NCBI GenBank assembly: GCA_024278435.1
Contig: JAJRTD010000236.1
Coordinates: 1-6,557, forward strand
Direction of reading: 5' to 3'
Length of the DNA stretch: 6,557 nucleotides
From: Gammaproteobacteria bacterium
Lineage (GTDB): Bacteria > Pseudomonadota > Gammaproteobacteria > SZUA-229
The notes beneath the pieces are model-generated. The model saw nothing but the letters and a program-made list of their open reading frames with translations, was not told the origin of the DNA and ran no database searches. Positions within the stretch are counted from its first letter, which is position 1. Every line of letters starts with the position of its first letter. Below, one piece after another: positions 1-5,776 of this stretch. A program made the translations under genes and the position numbers.

Positions 1-417
1 ATTGATTATGTTATTCCGGGTAACGATGATGCCATCAAGGCAATCCAGTTATATGCACAGGGCATCGCTGATGCCGTAATTGAAGGCCGCGCATCTGCCG
101 TATTGGCACGTGGTGAAGAGGCTGCGCCTGCCAAAAAACCGGCACCCAAAAAAGCCGCTGCCAAACGTAAGGTAGAAGTTGCTAAAGAGGAAGTTGCTGA
201 AGAAGCAACAGTTGAAGAAGTGGCTGCTGAAGAAGTTGTTGCCGAAGCAAAAGCAGATGATACGGCTGAAGTAGTAGAAGCTGCACCAAAGAAAAAAGCA
301 GCGGTTAAAAAGAAAGCAGCAGTAAAGAAAAAAGCAGCCGTTAAAAAGAAAGCAGCAGTAAAGAAAAAAGCAGCGCCTAAAAAGAAAGCCGCTGCCTCTG
401 ATGCAGATGCCGAATAA
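1..417 (+). CDS. rpsB: 30S ribosomal protein S2, C-terminal part, with a long Lys/Ala/Glu-rich tail
   Basis: Ribosomal protein S2 sits on the back of the small subunit and helps recruit S1. Only the last 138 codons lie in the window; the start is upstream. Window residues 2-30 ([14 protein letters not shown] onward to the EGR motif) match the conserved end of bacterial S2. In E. coli the protein stops 16 residues after that EGR; here it runs 108 residues further, so the full protein should be roughly 90 residues longer than usual (inference, assuming a normal N-terminal part). The tail has three blocks: basic/Pro (residues 43-57, seven Lys/Arg, no acid), acidic (58-93, fourteen Glu/Asp against two Lys), and basic again (97-132, eighteen Lys in 36 residues as six KKKAA-type hexapeptides), ending SDADAE. 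It resembles histone H1 or AlgP-like tails in composition only. tsf follows 58 bases downstream, the standard rpsB-tsf pair. Identity is very secure; any tail function is unknown. Confidence 0.95.
   Translation: MDYVIPGNDDAIKAIQLYAQGIADAVIEGRASAVLARGEEAAPAKKPAPKKAAAKRKVEVAKEEVAEEATVEEVAAEEVVAEAKADDTAEVVEAAPKKKAAVKKKAAVKKKAAVKKKAAVKKKAAPKKKAAASDADAE
289..396 (+). repeat. Tandem 36-bp coding repeat (three copies) in the rpsB tail
   Basis: Three in-frame 36-base units at 289-324, 325-360 and 361-396 each encode two hexapeptides of the KKKAA[V/P/A] type. The first two units differ at a single base (303 g versus 339 c, synonymous). The third agrees in its first half except at the final codon (cct instead of gtt) and diverges in its last three codons. 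Within a unit the two hexapeptides use different synonymous codons (Lys as aag-aaa-aaa, then aaa-aag-aaa). The unit of recent duplication is therefore 12 codons rather than six. Unit length is a multiple of three, so copy-number change would keep the reading frame. Confidence 0.9.
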
Positions 418-462
418 AATTCCGGCGTAATACGATACATTATTTTTTTAAGAACAAATTTT

Positions 463-467
463 AGGAG
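463..467 (+). promoter_or_regulatory. Ribosome binding site of tsf
   Basis: AGGAG lies 8 bases before the ATG at 476 and only 5 bases before the GTG at 473. The longer spacing is nearer the usual optimum, which favours the ATG as the true start of tsf. Confidence 0.75.
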
Positions 468-475
468 TTACTGTG

Positions 476-1357
476 ATGCAAATTACAGCTTCAATGGTTA
501 AAGAGCTGCGTGAACGTACTGGTTCAGGCATGATGGAATGTAAAAAAGCGCTACAGGAAGCCGATGGCGACATCGATGTAGCAATTGAAAATATGCGTAA
601 ATCCGGCCTGGCGAAGGCGGACAAGAAATCAGGCCGTGTTGCGGCTGAAGGTCGTGTCGTTATCGAAATCAGTGATGACGCTAAATCAGCCGCTGTGGTT
701 GAAGTGAACTGTGAAACCGACTTTGTTTCCGGTGGTGATGATTTCCTGTCATTTGTACAGGCGGTTGCCAAAACCGCACTGGCCAACAAACCGGCTGATA
801 TCGCTGCTTTATCTGAGCTTACACTTGATGGTTCAGATGAAACCATTGAAGTCGCCCGTAAAGCCATGATCGCACGCATTGGTGAAAACATTCAGCTGCG
901 TCGCTTTGAACTGGTTAGCACTGAAAACGGCATGCTGGGCAGCTACCTGCACGGCACACGTATGGGTGTACTGGTTGATATGGAAAACGGCAACGAAGAG
1001 CTGATCAAGGATGTTGCCATGCATATCGCAGCAAGCAACCCGCTGTGTGTAAGCGAAGCGGACGTACCTGCTGATGTACTGGAAAAGGAAAAAGATATTT
1101 TACGTGCGCAGGCACTGGAAAGTGGCAAGCCTGCCGATATCGTTGAAAAAATGCTGACCGGTCGTATTCGTAAATACCTTGCTGAAATCACCCTGCTGGG
1201 CCAGTCGTTTGTTAAAGACCCGGACAAAACTATTGAAACCCTGCTGTCTGATGCCGGTGCCAGGGTGAACTGTTTTGTGCGCTACGAAGTTGGTGAAGGT
1301 ATTGAGAAAAAACAGGAAAACTTTGCCGATGAAGTAATGGCACAGGTAAACGGTTAA
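476..1357 (+). CDS. tsf: Translation elongation factor Ts
   Basis: EF-Ts is the cytoplasmic guanine-nucleotide exchange factor that strips GDP from EF-Tu so it can reload with GTP. The product is 293 residues, slightly longer than the 283 of E. coli. The N-terminal UBA-like domain is clear (ITASMVKELRERTGSGMMECKKAL, about residues 3-26). The EF-Tu-contacting core carries CETDF at 79-83, whose Asp-Phe pair corresponds to the residues that disturb the EF-Tu magnesium site. Further family signatures are the HGTRMGVLV stretch, the MHIAASNP motif and the near-terminal RYEVGEGIEKK. An in-frame GTG lies directly upstream at 473, giving GTG-ATG. I chose the ATG because of Shine-Dalgarno spacing and because MQITAS then lines up with the E. 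coli start within one residue. It follows rpsB and is closed by a terminator 85 bases after its stop. Confidence 0.97.
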   Translation: MQITASMVKELRERTGSGMMECKKALQEADGDIDVAIENMRKSGLAKADKKSGRVAAEGRVVIEISDDAKSAAVVEVNCETDFVSGGDDFLSFVQAVAKTALANKPADIAALSELTLDGSDETIEVARKAMIARIGENIQLRRFELVSTENGMLGSYLHGTRMGVLVDMENGNEELIKDVAMHIAASNPLCVSEADVPADVLEKEKDILRAQALESGKPADIVEKMLTGRIRKYLAEITLLGQSFVKDPDKTIETLLSDAGARVNCFVRYEVGEGIEKKQENFADEVMAQVNG

Positions 1358-1390
1358 GCATAACGTAGTAGTAAAGGATAGCGTTAAGCG

Positions 1391-1441
1391 ATGAGTAAGA
1401 ACATGGCCATAAACAATCAATGGACAGAGATCTTGCTATAA
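1391..1441 (+). CDS. Possible 16-residue small ORF in front of the tsf terminator
   Basis: An ATG-to-TAA frame encodes MSKNMAINNQWTEILL. Its stop ends two bases before the terminator hairpin. A purine-rich AAGGA at 1374-1378 lies 12 bases upstream of the ATG, further than usual. I do not recognise the peptide, and its composition shows no run of a regulatory codon. It could be a leader peptide or, more likely, a chance frame; frames this short are common by chance. Listed because its placement right before a terminator resembles attenuator leaders. Confidence 0.15.
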   Translation: MSKNMAINNQWTEILL

Positions 1442-1442
1442 C

Positions 1443-1472
1443 AAAAAACCGGGGGACTTCTCCCGGTTTTTT
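1443..1472 (+). terminator. Strong intrinsic terminator after tsf
   Basis: The left arm 1443-1455 (six A, CC, five G) pairs with the right arm 1460-1472 (CTCCCGG followed by six T) around the tetraloop ACTT at 1456-1459. That gives 13 base pairs including one G-U, with a GC core of seven pairs and a T6 tract. Because A6 mirrors T6, it would also work on the opposite strand, but no minus-strand gene points at it. It separates rpsB-tsf from the pyrH group, as in E. coli, where a terminator also follows tsf. Confidence 0.9.
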
Positions 1473-1524
1473 GTGTACAACAATAAAACTCAAAATAATC
1501 ATAAATATCAGGAGTATATAAGCC
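1473..1524 (+). promoter_or_regulatory. AT-rich pyrH leader: clear ribosome binding site, likely but unresolved promoter
   Basis: These 52 bases between the terminator and pyrH are very AT-rich. AGGAG at 1510-1514 is a good Shine-Dalgarno, 10 bases before the ATG at 1525. Since a strong terminator lies upstream, a promoter for pyrH is expected here or overlapping the hairpin. The best sigma-70-like candidate I see is TTGTGT (1471-1476) with TAATCA (1496-1501), but the 19-base spacing and the matches are poor, so the promoter itself is inferred rather than seen. Confidence 0.35.
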
Positions 1525-2256
1525 ATGACATCAACATCAGCGATCTATAAACGAGTACTGTTAAAGCTCAGCGGTGAAGCATTGATGGGTGACCTGGATT
1601 ATGGTATCGATGCAGACATGCTGGCACGGGTGGCGGCCGAGATTGGTGAAGTAGTTAACATGGGCGTGGAAGTGGCGCTGGTTATCGGTGGCGGTAATAT
1701 TTTCCGCGGCGCCGGCCTGGTGCAGTCGGGCATCGACCGGGTAACAGGTGACCACATGGGCATGCTGGCCACGGTAATAAACAGCCTGGCCATGCAGGAT
1801 GCGCTGGAAAAGCAGGGCATGAACTGCCGCGTGATGTCCGCCGTTAAAATCAACCGCATGTGTGAAGAATACGTGCAGCGTCGCGCCATCAGACACCTGG
1901 AAAAAGGCCGTGTTGTTATCTTTGCAGCCGGCATTGGCAACCCGTTTTTTACAACGGATACAGCGGGCTGTTTGCGTGCCGTGGAAATCGGTGCGGACAG
2001 CGTACTCAAAGCTACCAAGGTTGACGGTGTCTATGACTCCGACCCGGTAAAAAATCCGGACGCCGTGCTTTATGAAACCCTGAGTTTTGATGAGGTGCTG
2101 GAGAAAAACCTGCAGGTAATGGACGCTACAGCCATTGTGTTGTGCCGTGATAATAATTTACCATTACGCATATTTAATTTAAACAAAACCGGCGCTTTGC
2201 CGGCAGCGATGAAAGACAGCTCAATTGGCACAACAGTTGTAATGAAGCAGGATTAA
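1525..2256 (+). CDS. pyrH: Uridylate (UMP) kinase
   Basis: UMP kinase phosphorylates UMP to UDP with ATP. It is a cytoplasmic hexamer of the amino-acid-kinase fold, unrelated to eukaryotic UMP/CMP kinases, and supplies UTP, CTP and UDP-sugars for RNA and envelope synthesis. The 243-residue product matches the E. coli length (241). Visible motifs are KLSGEALMG at 14-22 (phosphate binding), GGGNIFRG at 55-62, DHMGMLATV from D76 (region of UMP and allosteric GTP contacts), [11 protein letters not shown] with T143-T144-D145 (UMP binding) and [13 protein letters not shown] (nucleotide-binding loop). The start is the ATG with AGGAG 10 bases upstream; the N-terminal [16 protein letters not shown] aligns with the family. 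It is the first gene after the terminator, with frr 37 bases downstream, a linkage conserved across bacteria. Confidence 0.97.
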   Translation: MTSTSAIYKRVLLKLSGEALMGDLDYGIDADMLARVAAEIGEVVNMGVEVALVIGGGNIFRGAGLVQSGIDRVTGDHMGMLATVINSLAMQDALEKQGMNCRVMSAVKINRMCEEYVQRRAIRHLEKGRVVIFAAGIGNPFFTTDTAGCLRAVEIGADSVLKATKVDGVYDSDPVKNPDAVLYETLSFDEVLEKNLQVMDATAIVLCRDNNLPLRIFNLNKTGALPAAMKDSSIGTTVVMKQD

Positions 2257-2280
2257 GCTGTGAATGACGCCAGGATTAAC

Positions 2281-2286
2281 GGGGGA
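2281..2286 (+). promoter_or_regulatory. Ribosome binding site of frr deciding a GTG start
   Basis: GGGGGA lies 7 bases before the GTG at 2294. There is no ATG nearby that would give the expected N-terminus, so this site supports GTG initiation. Confidence 0.65.
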
Positions 2287-2293
2287 TAAGTAA

Positions 2294-2851
2294 GTGATTG
2301 AAGAAATTCTTGCAGACGCAGAAACACGCATGGGTAAAAGTGTCGACTCATTACGTACGGAGTTGACCAAGATCAGGACCGGGCGTGCCCACCCCAGTTT
2401 ACTCGACCAGATAATGGTTGATTACTACGGTACTGAAACCCCGATTAACCAGGTGGCCAATGTTTCCGTGGAAGATTCCAGGACGCTGGCTGTTGCACCC
2501 TGGGAAAAACCCATGGTCGCAGTTGTTGAAAAAGCCATTATGAATTCGGGCCTGGGTTTGAACCCGTCAACCGCCGGCAACCTGATCCGCATCCCCATGC
2601 CGCCGCTGACCGAAGAGCGGCGCCGTGAACTGGTTAAGGTGGTCAAGAATGAGGGCGAAAACGCAAAGATTGCGGTGCGCAATATCCGCCGTGATGCCAA
2701 CAGTGACTTCAAGGAGCTGCTGAAAGAAAAGGAAGTTTCTGAAGATGCAAGTCGCCAGGCTGAAGAAAAGGTACAGAAACTGACCGACCGTTTTGTTGCC
2801 AGCATCGATGAAGTGATCGCGGTTAAAGAAAAAGAGTTAATGGAAATTTAA
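2294..2851 (+). CDS. frr: Ribosome recycling factor
   Basis: RRF works with EF-G to split post-termination ribosomes from mRNA in the cytoplasm. The product has 185 residues, exactly the E. coli length, and aligns with it without gaps. It starts with GTG; the resulting M-I-E-E-I matches the family N-terminus (M-I-x-[DE]-I), so the start is secure. Domain I, the long three-helix bundle, is represented by [13 protein letters not shown] (about 26-38) and by the C-terminal helix with VRNIRRDAN near residues 127-135, including the conserved arginines that contact 23S rRNA. Domain II includes VEDSRTL and the [24 protein letters not shown] stretch. It sits between pyrH and uppS, with only 14 bases to the uppS start, so co-transcription is very likely. 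Confidence 0.97.
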   Translation: MIEEILADAETRMGKSVDSLRTELTKIRTGRAHPSLLDQIMVDYYGTETPINQVANVSVEDSRTLAVAPWEKPMVAVVEKAIMNSGLGLNPSTAGNLIRIPMPPLTEERRRELVKVVKNEGENAKIAVRNIRRDANSDFKELLKEKEVSEDASRQAEEKVQKLTDRFVASIDEVIAVKEKELMEI

Positions 2852-2865
2852 CTGCCGGTAAACTG

Positions 2866-3663
2866 ATGATCGGCAATTCTGACAGTAACCGGCCTGACAA
2901 CAGCAGCCTGCAATTACCCCGGCATATAGCCGTGGTGATGGATGGTAACGGACGATGGGCAAACAAACGCCACCTGCCGCGTGCGGCAGGACATAAGGCC
3001 GGCGTCAACGCAACCCGCAAAATTGTTGAGAACTGTGCCAAAAGCAGAATTGAAGCATTGACGATTTTCGCTTTCAGCAGTGAGAACTGGAACCGGCCGA
3101 AAGATGAAGTCAGCAGCCTGATGTCGCTGTTTATTACCACGATCACGGCCGAAGTTAAAAAACTGCATAAAAAGAATGTACGGGTACGCTTTATCGGTGA
3201 TCGCCTGCGGTTTTCCGCAAAGCTGCAGGACAGCATTAATAACTCGGAAGCCCTGACTGAAAATAACACCGGGTTAACCCTGAATATCGCGGCCAATTAC
3301 GGCGGCCGCTGGGATATTGTCAACGCCTGCCAGCAGTTGCTGATAGCCGTACAGGAAGGGGGGCGGCCTGCGGAAATCGATGAAGCGGCATTAAATTCAT
3401 TTATGGCATTAAGTGACATACCGCAACCGGACCTGTTTATCCGTACCGGCGGGGAGCAGCGCATCAGTAATTTCCTGTTATGGCAGCTGGCTTACGCTGA
3501 ACTGTATTTTGTCGATACCCTGTGGCCGGATTTTTCCGATGATGATTTTGATGCCGCACTGGACTGGTTTTCCGGCAGACAGCGCCGCTTCGGAAAAACC
3601 GGCCAGCAGATACAACAGGAACGCGGGCAGCAACAAGCAGACAGTAGTTCGGTTGCCCAGTAA
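2866..3663 (+). CDS. uppS: Undecaprenyl diphosphate synthase (cis-prenyltransferase)
   Basis: UppS adds eight isopentenyl diphosphates in cis to farnesyl diphosphate, giving the C55 lipid that carries peptidoglycan and O-antigen precursors; it acts at the inner face of the membrane. The product is 265 residues (E. coli 253). HIAVVMDGNGRWA contains catalytic Asp26 and the diphosphate-binding Gly/Asn/Arg loop. SSENWNRP at 71-78 shares E. coli numbering. GNTGLTLNIAANYGGRWDI and IRTGGEQRISNFLLWQ (R193, R199) form the IPP site, followed by AYAELYF and LWPDF. After RRFG the protein carries a Gln-rich tail (residues 244-265, eight Gln), longer than in E. coli and probably disordered. The ATG at 2866 has only a weak GGTAA upstream (2857-2861), so translation may depend on coupling to frr. 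cdsA follows after a 68-base gap. Confidence 0.96.
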   Translation: MIGNSDSNRPDNSSLQLPRHIAVVMDGNGRWANKRHLPRAAGHKAGVNATRKIVENCAKSRIEALTIFAFSSENWNRPKDEVSSLMSLFITTITAEVKKLHKKNVRVRFIGDRLRFSAKLQDSINNSEALTENNTGLTLNIAANYGGRWDIVNACQQLLIAVQEGGRPAEIDEAALNSFMALSDIPQPDLFIRTGGEQRISNFLLWQLAYAELYFVDTLWPDFSDDDFDAALDWFSGRQRRFGKTGQQIQQERGQQQADSSSVAQ

Positions 3664-3731
3664 GCCTGCAAGCCGATAATACATTCAACACAGTAAATTC
3701 AGAATAATAAAAATACAGTAATCAGCCAATA
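3664..3731 (+). other. AT-rich uppS-cdsA gap, possible weak internal promoter
   Basis: This 68-base gap is the longest within the pyrH-rseP group. It is AT-rich and shows no hairpin with a T tract, so transcription probably reads through. TTCAAC (3684-3689) and TAATAA (3705-3710) are vaguely promoter-like, but the 15-base spacing is short. No convincing Shine-Dalgarno precedes the cdsA ATG. Confidence 0.3.
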
Positions 3732-4553
3732 ATGTTATATCAACGCATATTAACCGCTATCCCGCTTGCGGCTTTTGTATTCTGGATCATCTTCTACCAG
3801 CCAACATCGGTGTTCTTTTACTTTTTGTTGTTCGTGATTTTGATTTCAGGCTATGAATGGGCAAAGCTTTCCGGTGTGCATAGGCTGCCGGTAAGAATGC
3901 TGTTTGCGGCAGTTGTTACTGCGCTTACCTGGGGTTTGCAGCAGTACGTGTCTGATTATATTATCTGGCCGGTTTATATCGCTGCTTTATGGTGGTTCAG
4001 CATTACCTACTACCTGAAACGGGCGAGGCCGGCGGCAGCCAGTTCGGCCCTCCGGCTGGACAAGTTACTGGTTGCTTTTATCGTCTTGCCGGCTGCCGCA
4101 TTTGCCATGCGCGACATCCACGCCATGCAGCAGGGTGCAGACTGGCTGTTTTATGCCCTGTCACTGGTCTGGGTCGCCGATATCGGCGCCTATTTTTCCG
4201 GCAAGCGTTTTGGTAAAACCAAACTGGCACCGCACATCAGCCCGGGAAAAACCAAAGAAGGCCTGTTCGGCGCGGTCATTGCCACCTCGCTTTACACCCT
4301 GCTGGCCAGTTATTATTTCGGGCTGGATACCGAGAACTCCGCATTGCTGATCCTGCTGTCGATTATACTGACCTTTATCTCGGTCAGCGGCGACCTGTAT
4401 TTCAGTTTTCTCAAGCGCGAAGCCGGACTAAAGGATAGTGGCCATATATTGCCCGGCCATGGTGGTATACTGGACCGCATCGATAGCGTACTGGCGGCCA
4501 TGCAGGTATTTCTTGTCGGCTATAACTGGCTGTTTGTGACCAGTATTTTATGA
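3732..4553 (+). CDS. cdsA: Phosphatidate cytidylyltransferase (CDP-diglyceride synthase)
   Basis: CdsA is an inner-membrane enzyme that joins CTP and phosphatidic acid into CDP-diacylglycerol, the precursor of phosphatidylethanolamine, phosphatidylglycerol and cardiolipin. The 273-residue product (E. coli 285) is strongly hydrophobic with several membrane segments, for example about residues 8-22, 27-40 and 54-69 and further ones through the middle. The PROSITE-type CDS signature is complete at about 225-251: [14 protein letters not shown], then [12 protein letters not shown], with the metal-binding acidic residues D235, D248 and D251. The upstream cytoplasmic motif [15 protein letters not shown] (D150) and SPGKTKEG are also family hallmarks. 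The start [12 protein letters not shown] resembles E. coli MLKYRLISAFVL. No good ribosome binding site is seen. Its stop overlaps the dxr start by four bases (ATGA). Confidence 0.95.
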   Translation: MLYQRILTAIPLAAFVFWIIFYQPTSVFFYFLLFVILISGYEWAKLSGVHRLPVRMLFAAVVTALTWGLQQYVSDYIIWPVYIAALWWFSITYYLKRARPAAASSALRLDKLLVAFIVLPAAAFAMRDIHAMQQGADWLFYALSLVWVADIGAYFSGKRFGKTKLAPHISPGKTKEGLFGAVIATSLYTLLASYYFGLDTENSALLILLSIILTFISVSGDLYFSFLKREAGLKDSGHILPGHGGILDRIDSVLAAMQVFLVGYNWLFVTSIL

Positions 4554-5761
4554 TGCAGCAGATTACAATACTGGGCGCCACCGGCAGCATCGGCAGCAGT
4601 ACACTGGATGTTATCGGGCGGCACCCTGAGCGCTACCAGGTCTATGCACTGACCGCCAATACCAATGTCGATGTGCAGGCAAAACTCTGCCTGCAGTGGA
4701 CTCCGCGTTTTGCGGTAATGAATGACGAGGACTCTGCCGCAGAACTGCGCAAGCGCCTGCAGGCTGAAAACTGCCCGACCAGAGTATTAAGCGGTGAAAA
4801 CGGCCTGTTACAGGTGGTTGAAGATGACGCCGTTGAATGCGTGGTAGCCGCCATTGTCGGAGCCGCCGGGCTGGTGCCGACGCTGGCGGCGGCACGGGCC
4901 GGCAAACGGGTGTTACTGGCCAACAAGGAGGCGCTGGTGATGTCCGGCCAGCTGTTTATTGATACCGCGCGTGAAAATAACGCGGTTTTACTGCCAGTAG
5001 ACAGCGAACACAACGCAATTTTCCAATGTATGCCAGATAGTCTGACGCAGCATCATTCATCGGTTAAAATGACCAACCAGGCCGCCAATTCCGGTATTGA
5101 GCGGATTTTATTAACAGCCAGTGGCGGCCCGTTCCGGACCTGGTCTGCAGAGCAGCTGCAGGATGTGACCCCGGAGCAGGCAGTGAACCACCCGAACTGG
5201 GATATGGGCAGGAAAATCTCGGTTGATTCGGCAACCCTGATGAATAAAGGGCTGGAGCTGATTGAAGCCTACTGGTTGTTCGATATGGATATCGCCAACA
5301 TCGATGTGGTGATTCACCCGCAAAGTGTTATTCATTCAATGGTAACCTACAGTGACGGCTCGGTGCTGGCGCAGCTGGGTAATCCCGACATGCGCACACC
5401 CATTGCGCATACCCTGGCATGGCCGGAAAGAATTGAATCCGGGGTTGAACCACTGAACATAATAGATGTCGCACAACTTGATTTTGAAAAGCCGGATTTG
5501 CAGCGTTTTCCCTGTCTACGGCTGTGTTACCAGGCAATAAAAACAGGTGGCACTGCAACCATTGTATTAAATGCGGCCAACGAGATTGCAGTGGCGGCTT
5601 TTCTGGACGAAAAAATCGGGTTTAACGATATTGCCGTACTAATCGAGCAGGCACTGGAAAAATCAGAGATTAGCAGTGATGTGAGTTCCCTGGAAAAAAT
5701 ACTGGCAGCGGATGCGAAAGCAAGAATAATAACAAATGAATGCATCCGGGCGATGCAATAA
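4550..5761 (+). CDS. dxr: 1-deoxy-D-xylulose 5-phosphate reductoisomerase
   Basis: Dxr (IspC) converts DXP to 2-C-methyl-D-erythritol 4-phosphate with NADPH and a divalent metal. It is the first committed step of the MEP isoprenoid pathway and the target of fosmidomycin; it is cytoplasmic. The product is 403 residues (E. coli 398). The NADPH-binding [13 protein letters not shown] starts at residue 9. AAIVGAAGL and LLANKEALV follow, then the metal site [12 protein letters not shown] with D151, S152 and E153. [30 protein letters not shown] (N232, K233, metal ligand E236) and [11 protein letters not shown] complete the catalytic domain. About four residues are inserted between the two metal-ligand regions relative to E. 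coli. The start overlaps the cdsA stop (ATGA), so the genes are translationally coupled. A second ATG at 4553 would give a protein one residue shorter and nearer the E. coli N-terminus. rseP starts 15 bases after the stop. Confidence 0.96.
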   Translation: MMQQITILGATGSIGSSTLDVIGRHPERYQVYALTANTNVDVQAKLCLQWTPRFAVMNDEDSAAELRKRLQAENCPTRVLSGENGLLQVVEDDAVECVVAAIVGAAGLVPTLAAARAGKRVLLANKEALVMSGQLFIDTARENNAVLLPVDSEHNAIFQCMPDSLTQHHSSVKMTNQAANSGIERILLTASGGPFRTWSAEQLQDVTPEQAVNHPNWDMGRKISVDSATLMNKGLELIEAYWLFDMDIANIDVVIHPQSVIHSMVTYSDGSVLAQLGNPDMRTPIAHTLAWPERIESGVEPLNIIDVAQLDFEKPDLQRFPCLRLCYQAIKTGGTATIVLNAANEIAVAAFLDEKIGFNDIAVLIEQALEKSEISSDVSSLEKILAADAKARIITNECIRAMQ

Positions 5762-5776
5762 TACTACACATAATTT

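Noticed and set aside
289..396. Programmed frameshifting on the A-rich Lys codons of rpsB
   Set aside because: Runs of up to six A occur (e.g. 292-297), but no strict A-AAA-AAG heptamer sits in the required phase (AAA-AAG is preceded by T), and no downstream stimulatory structure is evident.
6..440. Minus-strand open frame of 144 codons opposite rpsB, with repeated [13 protein letters not shown] units
   Set aside because: It is the antisense shadow of the Lys/Ala repeats (Lys codons read as Phe/Leu, Ala as Ser/Ala). The S2 match on the + strand is decisive, and there is no independent start signal.
428..449. Possible attenuator between rpsB and tsf: TAAT/ATTA stem followed by seven T
   Set aside because: The stem is only four A-T pairs around a seven-base loop, far too weak for an intrinsic terminator.
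473..475. GTG at 473 as the tsf start
   Set aside because: Its spacing to AGGAG is only five bases and it adds one Met before the well-placed ATG at 476; the ATG fits better, though the GTG cannot be excluded.
1421..1442. Promoter-like TGGACA (1421-1426) and TATAAC (1437-1442) before the tsf terminator
   Set aside because: Each box is a fair match, but only 10 bases separate them, far below the 16-18 needed, and transcription would run straight into the terminator.
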